Assembly: GCF_965138505.1 (NCBI RefSeq)
Contig: NZ_CBCSCO010000002.1
Span: forward strand, 124,001-188,000
DNA: 64,000 bases
Source: Litorimonas haliclonae
GTDB lineage: Bacteria; Pseudomonadota; Alphaproteobacteria; Caulobacterales; Maricaulaceae
Reading direction: 5' to 3'
This document shows positions 50,171 to 59,529 of the stretch, piece by piece. The notes under the pieces are model-generated. The model was not told where the DNA came from. It searched no databases and was given only the letters and a program-made list of their open reading frames with translations. The position numbers and the translations under genes were made by a program. Position 1 is the stretch's first letter, and the number at the start of each line of letters is the position of its first letter.

Positions 50171-51040
50171 CTATGGCCACTTCACCAAAGGCGGCATGGA
50201 GCTGAGGATCGTCTTTACATTGCCGCCAGTTTTTAAGCCAAATGTCGTGCCGCGGTCCCAGAGCAGGTTGAACTCGACATAACGGCCCCTCGTAATGAGC
50301 TGTTCCTCGCGGTCTGCCTCGGTCCAGGGCTCATTCATACGGCCGCGAACTATGGCGGCGTAAGTTTTGACGAAATGCCGACCTACGTCTTGGGTGAAAG
50401 CAAAGTCGGCTTCGAAATTGCCGCTATTAAGGCGATCATAGAATATGCCGCCTGTCCCGCGCGGCTCGTCACGGTGGTGAAGGTGGAAGTATTCATCGCA
50501 CCAATCCCGATACCGATTGTAATCAGCAACCTCATGCGCGTCGCAAGCGGCTTTCATTCCGGCGTGAAAGGCGAGTGCATCCGGAGCGTCGGGGCGCCTG
50601 TCTTTGGCCTGAGTCGGCGTAAGGTCTCCGCCGCCGCCAAACCAATCCTGTGTCGTCACAATATATCTCGTGTTCATATGAACGGCCGGGATATGCGGGT
50701 TTCTCATATGCGCGATGAGCGAAATACCTGCTGCCCAGAAGCGAGGGTCTTTGTCTGCGCCCGGAGTGCGGGCGGCCATTTCGGGCGTAAATTCGCCTTT
50801 GACTACAGAAATATGGACGCCGCATTTTTCAAATAATCGGCCCCGAAGCATTCCGCCCGTCCCGCCGCCGCCATTTTCAACTTTGCGCTGCCAATCCTCG
50901 TAAACAAATTTACCGGGCTCTCCGGGGTAGAGATCAGAAGGCGCTTCGCGCTCAAGCGTTTCAAACTCCGCGCAGATTTCATTCCGTAAGGATTTAAACC
51001 AATCTGCGGCGCGGGTTTTTCGGGACTCAAAATCAGTCAT
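50171..51040 (-). CDS. hemF: Aerobic coproporphyrinogen III oxidase
   Basis: 289 residues, an oxygen-dependent heme-synthesis enzyme that makes protoporphyrinogen IX. The family signatures are visible: VHMNTRYIVTT (about 119-129), WFGGGGDLTPTQA (about 132-144), HRDEPRGTGGIFYDRLN (about 192-208) and a C-terminal EFNLLWDRGTTFGLKTGGN. It is next to the bc1 operon, whose cytochromes need heme. It is nine bases from trmL. Confidence 0.96.
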   Translation of the reverse strand: MTDFESRKTRAADWFKSLRNEICAEFETLEREAPSDLYPGEPGKFVYEDWQRKVENGGGGTGGMLRGRLFEKCGVHISVVKGEFTPEMAARTPGADKDPRFWAAGISLIAHMRNPHIPAVHMNTRYIVTTQDWFGGGGDLTPTQAKDRRPDAPDALAFHAGMKAACDAHEVADYNRYRDWCDEYFHLHHRDEPRGTGGIFYDRLNSGNFEADFAFTQDVGRHFVKTYAAIVRGRMNEPWTEADREEQLITRGRYVEFNLLWDRGTTFGLKTGGNVKTILSSMPPLVKWP

Positions 51041-51049
51041 GGCAGCCCT

Positions 51050-51502
51050 TTACGGTAAGCTAGCTGTTTGCCGCAAGGCTTCATAAAGCGTCACGGCGAC
51101 GCTGGTGGCGAGGTTGAACGAGCGGGCGATCGGCGCGATAGGAATGATGACGCGGGCGTCGGCGCTTGCATGCACCTCATCAGGCACGCCCGCGCTCTCG
51201 CGTCCGAATATTAATGTGTCTTCTGATTCGAACTGAAATTCCTGCAATTTGGTTGCGCCTTTTGTGGTGAGCAGAACAATTCGTTTTTGTGGCTTGAAAT
51301 CCGCCCAGCTCGTGACGCGTTGTAGCCCTCCAGGAGGGTCGTAATCCATTGCGGCGCGGCGAAGGGCTTTTTCTGACAAGGGGAAGCCGCAGGGCTCTAT
51401 AACAGAGAGCGGAACGTCAAAGCCCGCGCAGAGCCTCATCACCGCACCTAAATTGGCGGCAATATCCGGTTGGAAGAGCGTGACAGAGAGATTTTGGGCC
51501 AT
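51050..51502 (-). CDS. trmL: tRNA (cytidine/uridine-2'-O)-methyltransferase TrmL
   Basis: 150 residues, a SPOUT methyltransferase that 2'-O-methylates position 34 of certain leucine tRNAs. Start VTLFQPDIAANLGAVMRLCA with the Asn of motif 1, then TLIFGRESAGVPDEV (motif 2) and IPIAPIARSFNLATSVAVTL (motif 3, the knot), all characteristic. It is divergent from petA with a 141-base spacer that must hold both promoters. A short hairpin (GCGGC/GCCGC) lies in that spacer. Confidence 0.93.
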   Translation of the reverse strand: MAQNLSVTLFQPDIAANLGAVMRLCAGFDVPLSVIEPCGFPLSEKALRRAAMDYDPPGGLQRVTSWADFKPQKRIVLLTTKGATKLQEFQFESEDTLIFGRESAGVPDEVHASADARVIIPIAPIARSFNLATSVAVTLYEALRQTASLP

Positions 51503-51643
51503 AAACAGCCTCTTACACGAAATAAAACTGCAATAAATCTGTGAATTGCGGCGTCTTGCCGCGAATAATCTGTGGCATTACAAGATATATAAGGTTAGAC
51601 ACCCGCCCAAATACATTAAATTGACCGCAGGAGTGGACAGACC

Positions 51644-52195
51644 ATGTCCGATACCGTGAAAACAGACGAAAACATTGATGGCGATAAGCGCGATTTCATT
51701 TTTATCGCGACAGGCGCCGTAGCCGCAGCCGGAGCCGCCTCGATTGCTTGGCCCTTGGTTGCCCAAATGGGCAAGGCCGCCGATACACTCGCGGCAGGGT
51801 CCATTGAGATTGATCTTTCCAAGATCGCAGTGGGGCAGCAGCTCAAAACCCTTTGGCGCGGCAAACCCGTTTTTGTTCGTCACAGGACAGAAAAAGAAAT
51901 TGCCGAAGCAGAATCAGTTGATGTGAGCGCGCTACGCGATCCGCAAACGGATGAGGAACGCCTTGTTCCTAATGCAGAAGGTAATTTGGAACGGGCCTTT
52001 CTGGTAATGGTCGGCGTTTGCACCCATTTTGGTTGCGTTCCCGTCGGCGAAGCCGGAGACTTTGACGGCTGGTACTGCCCATGTCATGGCTCACATTATG
52101 ATACGTCCGGACGTATTCGTAAGGGACCGGCCCCGACAAACATGGTCATCCCCCCTTATACATTCGTTTCCGACACAGTGATCAAGGTAGGTTAA
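51644..52195 (+). CDS. petA: Ubiquinol-cytochrome c reductase, Rieske iron-sulphur subunit
   Basis: 183 residues. A Tat-type signal anchor is at about 20-45 (DKRDFIFIATGAVAAAGAA). The [2Fe-2S] cluster is held by CTHFGC (about 126-131) and CPCHGSHYD (about 147-155), and disulphide Cys residues lie in the same loops. It transfers an electron from ubiquinol to cytochrome c1. An AGGAG ribosome site lies upstream. One base separates its stop from petB. Confidence 0.97.
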   Translation: MSDTVKTDENIDGDKRDFIFIATGAVAAAGAASIAWPLVAQMGKAADTLAAGSIEIDLSKIAVGQQLKTLWRGKPVFVRHRTEKEIAEAESVDVSALRDPQTDEERLVPNAEGNLERAFLVMVGVCTHFGCVPVGEAGDFDGWYCPCHGSHYDTSGRIRKGPAPTNMVIPPYTFVSDTVIKVG

Positions 52196-52196
52196 T

Positions 52197-53480
52197 ATGT
52201 CAGGACATCCTTCTACTTACGAACCGAAATATGGTGCGACGAAATGGATAGACCGTCGTCTGCCTATTATTCGCGTCGGCGCAGACTTTATGACTTTCCC
52301 GTCTCCGCGGAATTTGAATTATTGGTATACTTTTGGCGGCATTCTTACGCTTTGCCTCGTGACCCAAATCATCACTGGGATTATTCTGGCCATGCATTAT
52401 GTGCCGAATGTTGACGGCGCGTTTGAGTCTGTTCAGCGTATTCGCCGCGATGTACCGTTTGGGTGGCTCTTGCAGCCTATGCACGCCGTGGGCGCTTCGA
52501 TGTTCTTTTTGGCCGTTTATATGCATATGTTCCGGGGACTCTATTACGGGTCTTACAAGGCCCCTCGGGAGCTGCTCTGGATTATCGGGTGTGTGATTTA
52601 TCTCATTATGATGGCGACGGCCTTCCTCGGTTATACCTTGCCGTGGGGACAGATGTCCTTCTGGGGCGCCACCGTGATTACAGGTTTCTTTGGCGCGGTG
52701 CCGGTTGTCGGCGAAAGCCTGCAGCAATGGCTCTTGGGCGGATATGCCGTGGATAACGCCACGCTGAATCGCTTCTTTGCGCTTCATTATCTTTTACCAT
52801 TCATAATTGCCGCTCTGGTCGGGCTCCATGTTTGGGCTCTGCACCATGTTGGACAAAACAATCCGATCGGCGTGAGCGCAAAAACTAAATCTGACACATT
52901 GTCTTTCCATCCGTTTTATACGGTCAAAGACGCTTTTGCTGTCGCGGTTTTCCTACTGATTTTCGCTTTCTTCTTGTTCTATCAGCCGGACGCTCTGGGG
53001 CATGCGGATAACTATATTGAAGCGGACGCTCTAAAAACGCCGCCGCACATCGTTCCGGAATGGTATTTCTTACCCTTCTACGCGATTTTGCGGGCTGTGC
53101 CGGATAAGCTGGCCGGAATTCTCTTGATGATCAGCGCGATTGTTGTGCTGTTTGTCTTGCCTTGGCTGGATACGTCGAAGGTAAAATCTCTTCGTTTCCG
53201 TCCGGTTGCGAGATGGTTCTTCTTTATCTTCCTCGTTTTCTGCTTCATCCTTGGGTGGTGCGGTGCGGGAACGCCGGACAACATCGCAATTCCTTTGGGT
53301 GACACAGGCATTACTTTCTACCGCCTTTCCCAGATTGCGACGATTTACTACTTCGCTTACTTCTTGATTATCCTGCCTGTATTAGGCTTGGTTGAAAAAC
53401 CTCTGGCCAGACCGGACTCTATTACGAAAGCTGTTCTAGGGGATCAGCCTCGCGGCGGTTCAACGGCAGCGGCAGAATAA
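52197..53480 (+). CDS. petB: Ubiquinol-cytochrome c reductase, cytochrome b subunit
   Basis: 427 residues, eight to nine helices. Paired heme-ligand His positions lie in MHAVGASMFFLAVYMHMFRG (about 88-107) and FALHYLLPFIIAALVGLHVW (about 192-211). The Qo-site PEWYFLPFYAILR is intact (about 283-295, with the PEWY motif). The start MSGHPSTYEPKYGATKWID is family-like. It forms the membrane core of the bc1 complex. Confidence 0.97.
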   Translation: MSGHPSTYEPKYGATKWIDRRLPIIRVGADFMTFPSPRNLNYWYTFGGILTLCLVTQIITGIILAMHYVPNVDGAFESVQRIRRDVPFGWLLQPMHAVGASMFFLAVYMHMFRGLYYGSYKAPRELLWIIGCVIYLIMMATAFLGYTLPWGQMSFWGATVITGFFGAVPVVGESLQQWLLGGYAVDNATLNRFFALHYLLPFIIAALVGLHVWALHHVGQNNPIGVSAKTKSDTLSFHPFYTVKDAFAVAVFLLIFAFFLFYQPDALGHADNYIEADALKTPPHIVPEWYFLPFYAILRAVPDKLAGILLMISAIVVLFVLPWLDTSKVKSLRFRPVARWFFFIFLVFCFILGWCGAGTPDNIAIPLGDTGITFYRLSQIATIYYFAYFLIILPVLGLVEKPLARPDSITKAVLGDQPRGGSTAAAE

Positions 53481-53501
53481 CCTCGAAACGTGAAATACAC
53501 C

Positions 53502-53521
53502 CCGCGCGGATTGCCGCGCGG
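53502..53521 (+). promoter_or_regulatory. Hairpin between petB and petC
   Basis: Two copies of the self-complementary CCGCGCGG (53502-53509 and 53514-53521) with a four-base loop form a very stable stem in the 74-base petB-petC spacer. There is no U-run, so read-through is expected. It may stabilise or delimit the petAB message, or set the ratio of subunits. Confidence 0.5.
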
Positions 53522-53554
53522 ACCCTTAAAGACAGAAAATATACGGGCTAGAAC

Positions 53555-54418
53555 ATGGCTTCCAAACTTCTAAAATCCTTTCTTGTTGCCGGCGGCGCTT
53601 TAGCCGTCATAGCGACGGGCGCAGCTTTTGCCGCTGGTGGCGGTACTGGCGACTATAAGATGGTGCACAAGCATTGGCACTTTAATGGCCCATTCGGCAC
53701 TTATGACCGCGAAGCAATGCAGCGGGGCTATCAGGTTTACCGGGAAGTCTGCTCGAGTTGTCACCAACTGAAGCATCTGTCATTCCGTCATTTGGGCGAT
53801 AAAGGCGGCCCGTTTTATCTTGAGGATTACCCAAACCCGAATGACAATCCTTATGTGAAGAATTTTGCGGCGGATTGGCTAATCGAAGATATTGACCCTG
53901 AAACAGGGGATGTCACAGAACGCCCTGGAACAACATCAGATAAATTCCCTTGGTTTTTTACTAATGATGCGGCTGCGCGGGCGTCCAATGGCGGAGCGCT
54001 ACCGCCGGATCTATCTGTCATGGTTGCAGCCCGTAACGGCGGCGCAGACTATGTTTATAACCTGCTGACGGCGTATGACACGCCAAAGCCAGCTGATGTC
54101 GAACTGACAGCGGGTCTGCATTACAATCCAGTGATGGATGGTGGCAAAATTGCTATGGCCAACCCTCTTAGCGATGGGCTGATTGAGTACGCGCCAATCG
54201 TTACTGAAGACGAAGAAGGCAATACTGTTGAAACTCCGGCCCCCGAAGCCACAGTTGAGCAAATGGCGGCTGACGTCACAGAGTTTCTCGCTTGGTCGTC
54301 TGACCCGAAAATGGAACAGCGTAAGTCTACGGGCGCGATGACGATGATTTATCTTGTCATTCTCTCTTTGCTGTTGTGGCTGACCTATAAGCGCGTCTGG
54401 CGCAATGTAGAGCATTAG
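53555..54418 (+). CDS. petC: Ubiquinol-cytochrome c reductase, cytochrome c1 subunit
   Basis: 287 residues. Signal peptide (residues 1-26, ending AFA-AG), heme-binding CSSCHQL (about 67-73), then LKHLSFRHLG. A C-terminal helix at about 262-280 (MIYLVILSLLLWLTYK) anchors it. The heme axial Met is probably in the region around GGKIAMANPLSDG. It passes electrons to soluble cytochrome c. A strong terminator follows. Confidence 0.95.
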   Translation: MASKLLKSFLVAGGALAVIATGAAFAAGGGTGDYKMVHKHWHFNGPFGTYDREAMQRGYQVYREVCSSCHQLKHLSFRHLGDKGGPFYLEDYPNPNDNPYVKNFAADWLIEDIDPETGDVTERPGTTSDKFPWFFTNDAAARASNGGALPPDLSVMVAARNGGADYVYNLLTAYDTPKPADVELTAGLHYNPVMDGGKIAMANPLSDGLIEYAPIVTEDEEGNTVETPAPEATVEQMAADVTEFLAWSSDPKMEQRKSTGAMTMIYLVILSLLLWLTYKRVWRNVEH

Positions 54419-54445
54419 CCTCTAAGCAAACACATTCAGAATAGT

Positions 54446-54474
54446 AAAAACCCCGCTCTGAGGCGGGGTTTTTT
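54446..54474. terminator. Bidirectional terminator between petC and the M3 peptidase
   Basis: A six-pair GC stem, CCCCGC (54451-54456) with GCGGGG (54463-54468), six-base loop, preceded by AAAAA and followed by TTTTTT. It can end the petABC message on the plus strand and the peptidase message on the minus strand. Confidence 0.9.
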
Positions 54475-54503
54475 ATCTGCATAATTTGTAGTTGAAGCGC
54501 GGC

Positions 54504-56696
54504 CTATTCTTCGGTGAAGCCGCGATCCCGCATGAGGGCGTCGATTTCGGCGTCCCGTCCTCGGAAAGCGCGGTAGGCTTCTGCTGGGTCAACCGAATTG
54601 CGAGGCGCAAAGAGATGTTCAACCAGCTTTTCTGCAATGGCTTCATCATAAAATCCGCCCGGGCTCTCCTTGAAAGCTTCTGCAGCGTCAGAGGTTAGAA
54701 CATCGGCCCACATATAACCGTAATATCCGGCGGAATAGCCTTCTCCGGAGAAGACGTGGCCGAAATGCGGAGAGCGGTGGCGCATGACAATTTCCGACGG
54801 CATGCCTAGATCGTCTAGGGTTTTCTTCTCGAATGCGTCTGGGTCAATGCCTTCAGGATCGGTTGTGTGGTAGCGCATATCTACCAAAGCAGAGGCGAGA
54901 TATTCCGTTGTTGCAAACCCTTGATTAAAGGTCGCCGCATCTTTGATCTTTTGGCGAAGTTCAGCAGGCATAGGCTCGCCGGTTTCGTGATGGACGAGGT
55001 AGTTATTGACGACCTCATCTGTCGATATCCAACGCTCTAAGAGTTGTGATTGAAATTCGGTGTAATCCCGAACGCCGCCGTTTAAAGTCGGGTAAGCCAC
55101 ATTTGAAGATAGGCCGTGCAAGGCATGACCGAATTCGTGGAAGAAGGTTGTGGCATCATCCCAAGAGACAAGAACAGGCTTTCCTGCCGCCCCTTTGACG
55201 AAATTGGAATTGTTTGAGGCTAGAACAGTCGTTGGGCCATCAAAGGTCGTATGGCTCCGATATGTTGTGGCCCAGGCGCCGGAGCGCTTTCCAGTACGGG
55301 CAAACGGGTCCAGATACCAAAGACCGACATGATCGCCTGTTGTTCTATCTGTGACGTTCCAGACTTTTACGTCCGGATGAAAAACAGGAACCATCCCGGA
55401 GGGAACCCGCTTAAAGTCATAATTAAATAACTCGCCGGCCACATAAAACATGCCTTCACGGAGCTTATCAAGCTGAAGATATTGTTTCACCTCGTCGGAA
55501 TCGAGATCATATTTATCCTTACGGACTTTCTCAGCATAGAAACGATAATCCCAAGGCTCGATTGTGATATCCGCGCCTTCTGACGCTGCGAGGGCCTGCA
55601 TGTCCGCAACTTCCTCTTCGGCGCGCGCAATGGCAGACGGCCAGACAGCCTCCATCAGTTCAATGGCACGTTCCGGTGTTTTGGCCATCCGGTTTTCAAG
55701 ACGCCACTGAGCGTAATTATCATATCCCAGCAACTCCACCCGTTCATCACGAAGCTGTAAAATGTCGGCGATAATAGCGTTATTATCGAATTCGTCTGCA
55801 TTGTCTCCGCGGCTGTAATAAGTCCGCCAGACTTTTTCGCGCAGATCACGCTCTGTGGAATAGGTGAGGAAGGGCGACATGGAAGAGCGCGTATTGGTAA
55901 CGGCAAACTTTCCGTCCTCCCCTCGCTCCGTCGCCGCGCCCGCCGCCGCATCGATGTAAGATTGCGGCAGTCCACCCAATTGATCTTCCGTGAGATAGAG
56001 AACGTAATTTTCTTCGTCCGCCAAAACGTTATTGGAGAACTTGGTATATAGCGTCGCCAATTCCTGATTAATCTCTGCGTAGCGAGCTTTCTTTTCTTCG
56101 CTCAGCGTCGCGCCGTTTCGAGCAAAGCGGTCATATGTCAAATTCAGAACCCGTTTTTGATCGTCCCGCAAGCTCTCAGCCTCTTCGCTTTCATAAACCG
56201 TCTTAATGCGATCGAATAGCGCTTGGTTTTGGGTGATTTTAGACCGAAAGGCTGAAATTTTCGGCGACATTTCTGTCTGTATTTCTCTGAACTCCGGGCT
56301 TGAGATATTAGACGCCCAAATACCGCGCATGACAGATACGCGGTCCCACTTCTCGCCAGTGCGCTCTAAAGCAACGATAGTGTTTTCAAATGTCGGCGCG
56401 TCCGGATTTTCAGTAATAGCGTCTATTTCTTCGAGATTTTCTGCCATGGCCGCTTCCAGCGCGGGTTTGAGGTCTTGTAGATCCATCTCATCAAAAGGTG
56501 GTACGCCGCCATAAGGGCCGTCCCATTCCGCCAATAAAACATTTTCTCCCGCTTCAGACTGATCGGGCGTCGCAGAAGCAGGCTCAGAGCTTGACGTGGC
56601 CTCCGTGTTTTCAACCGGGTCTGGCTCAGACGGTTCTGAGCAGGCCGTAACAGCTAAAACAGCCAGGCTGGACATGAGAAGAAGGGAATAGCGCAT
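54504..56696 (-). CDS. M3-family peptidyl-dipeptidase (Dcp-like) lipoprotein
   Basis: 730 residues with a lipoprotein signal (SLAVLAVTACSEP, lipobox Cys about 19) and an acidic linker to about residue 55. The zinc site is TTFFHEFGHALHGLSS (about 515-530, HEFGH). The M3 landmarks GLWYLDPFARTGKRSGAWAT and DYTEFQSQLLERWI (third zinc ligand Glu) are present. It trims dipeptides from C-termini of peptides in the periplasm. It stands alone and shares the terminator with petC. Confidence 0.94.
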   Translation of the reverse strand: MRYSLLLMSSLAVLAVTACSEPSEPDPVENTEATSSSEPASATPDQSEAGENVLLAEWDGPYGGVPPFDEMDLQDLKPALEAAMAENLEEIDAITENPDAPTFENTIVALERTGEKWDRVSVMRGIWASNISSPEFREIQTEMSPKISAFRSKITQNQALFDRIKTVYESEEAESLRDDQKRVLNLTYDRFARNGATLSEEKKARYAEINQELATLYTKFSNNVLADEENYVLYLTEDQLGGLPQSYIDAAAGAATERGEDGKFAVTNTRSSMSPFLTYSTERDLREKVWRTYYSRGDNADEFDNNAIIADILQLRDERVELLGYDNYAQWRLENRMAKTPERAIELMEAVWPSAIARAEEEVADMQALAASEGADITIEPWDYRFYAEKVRKDKYDLDSDEVKQYLQLDKLREGMFYVAGELFNYDFKRVPSGMVPVFHPDVKVWNVTDRTTGDHVGLWYLDPFARTGKRSGAWATTYRSHTTFDGPTTVLASNNSNFVKGAAGKPVLVSWDDATTFFHEFGHALHGLSSNVAYPTLNGGVRDYTEFQSQLLERWISTDEVVNNYLVHHETGEPMPAELRQKIKDAATFNQGFATTEYLASALVDMRYHTTDPEGIDPDAFEKKTLDDLGMPSEIVMRHRSPHFGHVFSGEGYSAGYYGYMWADVLTSDAAEAFKESPGGFYDEAIAEKLVEHLFAPRNSVDPAEAYRAFRGRDAEIDALMRDRGFTEE

Positions 56697-56870
56697 AAAA
56701 TATCCTTTTATAAATTTGTAAAACCATAGGCCTTCAAAGGCGGTATAAAAACATCAAATTGCATTGGCCCGCGAAATCTCTGCGTATTTTAGCCCCTAAT
56801 CCTTGCTTGTCAGGTTTAATCAGGCTAACCGCCGCGCGACTTACTCAAGACAGTTGTTCCGAGATATCTG

Positions 56871-58508
56871 ATGATACGATCCAGCCTTTCAGCATTTGCC
56901 GACAAAATCACCATTCCGGCCCGCCGCCGGTCAGGTCCGCTGACATTCACGCCCAACCGCATTAAAGTTGAGGTCTTGGCGGGTCTAACCGTTGCTTTGG
57001 CCTTGGTCCCCGAGGCTGTGGCTTTTGCTTTCGTTGCAGGCGTCGAGCCTTTGGTCGGCCTCTATGCCGCTTTTATTGTTGGATTGATTACGGCCTGTAT
57101 AGGCGGTCGTCCCGGTATGATTTCCGGGGCCACAGGGGCTTTGGCGGTTGTCATGGTCGCGCTCGTCGCCCAGCATGGCGTCGAATATCTTTTTGCCACA
57201 GTAGTTTTGATGGGCATTTTACAAATCGGAGCGGGCGTATTTAAGCTCGGAAAGTTTATTCGCCTTGTGCCTCATCCGGTTATGCTTGGATTTGTGAACG
57301 GGCTCGCTATTGTTATTTTCCTGGCTCAGATGACGCAGTTTCAAACCGCGCCTGCGCCGGCCGGCGAGCATCATGGACCGTTTAACATGCTTCACGGAAC
57401 CTGGATGTCGGGCATAACGCTTTGGCTGATGTTGGGCCTAGTGGCGCTGACTATGGCTCTGATTTGGGCTACACCAAAAGTTACTAAAATCATTCCGGCG
57501 CCTTTGGCCGGTATTGGTATTGTGTCTATACTGGTCATCGCACTCAACATCCCTGTCCCAAATGTTGGAGATTTGAGCACAATTAAAGGCGGTTTGCCGC
57601 CGCTTCATATTCCTCAAGTGCCGCTCACACTTGAAACCCTTGAGATTATATTTCCTTATGCGCTCGTTCTGGCGGCAATTGGGCTGATTGAAAGTCTCCT
57701 GACGTTGAACCTCGTCGGCGAAATAAAAGAAGAACGAGGCGGCGCCTCTCAGGAATGTTTGGCGCAAGGCGTTGCCAATACTGTAACAGGATTTTTCGGC
57801 GGTATGGGCGGGTGCGCCATGATCGGTCAGTCTATGATAAATATAAAGTCGGGCGCGCGAACGCGTCTTTCCGGTATCGCAGCCGCGCTTTTCCTCTTGG
57901 CGTTTATCTTGTTTGGGTCTCCCGTCATTGAACAAATTCCTCTCGCGGCTTTGGTTGGCGTGATGTTCATGGTCGTGATAGGCACCTTTGCTTGGCAATC
58001 TCTGACCATTATGCGCCGCATTCCAATTATGGATGCCTTGGTTATCGTAACAGTGACCCTCGTCACGGTTTGGCATGACTTGGCTGTCGCTGTAGTTGTC
58101 GGCGTCATTATCTCGGCTCTGACCTATGCTTGGAATAATGCCCGACGCATTGACGCCGATATCGAAGAAACCAATGACCAAAAGGTGTATAAGATCGTCG
58201 GGCCGTTGTTTTTTGGCTCTGTCGAAGGCTTCAGTGAGTTGTTTAAACCGACGGAAGACCCCGAATTGGTGATTGTAGATTTTGAGAAATCCCGCGTTGT
58301 CGATCAATCAGCTCTGCAGGCAATTGAAAACTTGGCCAGTAAATATGAAGCAGCAGGAAAAACGCTGCGCTTGCGTCACCTTACTCGGGATTGCCATGCG
58401 CTTTTGAACAAGGCTGGACAGCTGATGATAGATTCTGATGATGATCCGGAATACCAAGTTGCGACAAATTATGACGTCAAAACGGGCGTCTTCGGCGGGG
58501 GGCACTAA
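56871..58508 (+). CDS. SulP-family inorganic anion transporter with STAS domain
   Basis: 545 residues. About eleven to fourteen helices (residues about 30-420) begin with KVEVLAGLTVALALVPEAVA, the SulP signature for sulphate/bicarbonate carriers (SLC26). GFFGGMGGCAMIGQSMINIKSG is the family's second landmark. The C-terminal STAS domain (about 430-530) contains LVIVDFEKSRVVDQSALQAI. Substrate (sulphate, bicarbonate, organic acid) cannot be read. The start is the ATG at 56871; the 174 bases upstream hold its promoter and the peptidase promoter. Confidence 0.92.
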   Translation: MIRSSLSAFADKITIPARRRSGPLTFTPNRIKVEVLAGLTVALALVPEAVAFAFVAGVEPLVGLYAAFIVGLITACIGGRPGMISGATGALAVVMVALVAQHGVEYLFATVVLMGILQIGAGVFKLGKFIRLVPHPVMLGFVNGLAIVIFLAQMTQFQTAPAPAGEHHGPFNMLHGTWMSGITLWLMLGLVALTMALIWATPKVTKIIPAPLAGIGIVSILVIALNIPVPNVGDLSTIKGGLPPLHIPQVPLTLETLEIIFPYALVLAAIGLIESLLTLNLVGEIKEERGGASQECLAQGVANTVTGFFGGMGGCAMIGQSMINIKSGARTRLSGIAAALFLLAFILFGSPVIEQIPLAALVGVMFMVVIGTFAWQSLTIMRRIPIMDALVIVTVTLVTVWHDLAVAVVVGVIISALTYAWNNARRIDADIEETNDQKVYKIVGPLFFGSVEGFSELFKPTEDPELVIVDFEKSRVVDQSALQAIENLASKYEAAGKTLRLRHLTRDCHALLNKAGQLMIDSDDDPEYQVATNYDVKTGVFGGGH

Positions 58509-58586
58509 GCCGGATTTGTGTTTTGATTGCGCCGCGTCCTAACTTAGCCTAGCTTTCGAGAGGGCTTAGACAATGAGGACGATAAT

Positions 58587-59468
58587 ATGTGCGATGAAAT
58601 TACCGAAATTGAAAATCAGGGCTTTTACGAAAAACATATAACCCGCCGCGATTTTAGCCTCTTGGCAGGCGGGGCGGCTATTTCCATCGCTTTTGCGGGC
58701 TGCGCGCCGGGTGAGGCGGCGGAAGGCATTGCCGAAGAAGAGGTGATGATTGAAACCCCGGACGGCGTTGCGGATGCTTATTTTGCCTATCCCGAAGGTA
58801 AAGCCAGCGCGGCCGTTCTTATCTGGCCGGACATTGTCGGCCTTCGTCCTGCCTTTAAAATGATGGCAAAACGTTTGGCCGGCGACGGCTATGCGGCTTT
58901 GGTTGTGAACCCGTATTACCGCGAAGTCCAAGCGCCGCTGGTTGAGGTTGGACAAAACTTTAGCGACCCGGCTGTGCGTGAAGAAATCCGGCCTTATGCC
59001 CGGGCGCTGACTCAGGATACGAACCGTATCGACGCCCGCGCTTTCGTCGGCTGGCTTGACGCGCATGCCGCGGTCGATACGGCTAAGAAAATCGGGACGA
59101 CCGGATATTGCATGGGCGGCCCGATGACGATGATTTCGGCGGCTGAACTGCCAAACCGGATTGGCGCTGGGGCTTCTTTCCATGGAGGCGGACTGGCCAC
59201 GGACGCAGAAGACAGTCCTCATTTGCTTATTCCGAAAATGAATGCGGAATACCTTATTGCGATTGCCGAGAATGATGATGAACGCGACCCCGAGGCGAAG
59301 GAGACGTTGAGAAAATCTTTCGCAGAGGCAGGTCTCCCCGCTGAGATAGAGGTTTATGAAGGCACCCAACATGGATGGTGCCCGCCTGACTCTGCCGTTT
59401 ATGATGAGGCAAAAGCAGATAAAGCGTGGGCGCGAAAACTGGCGTTATTTGAGCGGGCTTTGGGCTAA
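58587..59468 (+). CDS. Dienelactone-hydrolase-family protein with Tat/lipoprotein signal
   Basis: 293 residues. A Tat-like signal with twin Arg (ITRRDFSLLAGGAAISIAF) ends in a lipobox-like FAGCAP (Cys about 45). The alpha/beta-hydrolase domain has the nucleophile Cys in GTTGYCMGGPMT (about 170-181), an acid in the AENDDERDP region and His in GTQHGWCPPDS (about 258-268). The Cys nucleophile fits dienelactone hydrolases. Being exported is unusual for the family. It lies 78 bases downstream of the SulP gene, perhaps in one unit. Confidence 0.88.
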   Translation: MCDEITEIENQGFYEKHITRRDFSLLAGGAAISIAFAGCAPGEAAEGIAEEEVMIETPDGVADAYFAYPEGKASAAVLIWPDIVGLRPAFKMMAKRLAGDGYAALVVNPYYREVQAPLVEVGQNFSDPAVREEIRPYARALTQDTNRIDARAFVGWLDAHAAVDTAKKIGTTGYCMGGPMTMISAAELPNRIGAGASFHGGGLATDAEDSPHLLIPKMNAEYLIAIAENDDERDPEAKETLRKSFAEAGLPAEIEVYEGTQHGWCPPDSAVYDEAKADKAWARKLALFERALG

Positions 59469-59484
59469 CGGTTATCTCAAAACG

Positions 59485-59518
59485 AAAAAAGGGCTTGCTC
59501 ATTTAATAACAACAAGCC
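59485..59518 (-). terminator. Terminator of the thiolase gene
   Basis: GGCTTG (59492-59497) pairs with CAAGCC (59513-59518) around a 15-base AT-rich loop. On the minus strand the stem is followed by CTTTTTT. It lies 12 bases past the thiolase stop at 59530, and between two convergent genes. Confidence 0.7.
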
Positions 59519-59529
59519 GTCCGGAGGAT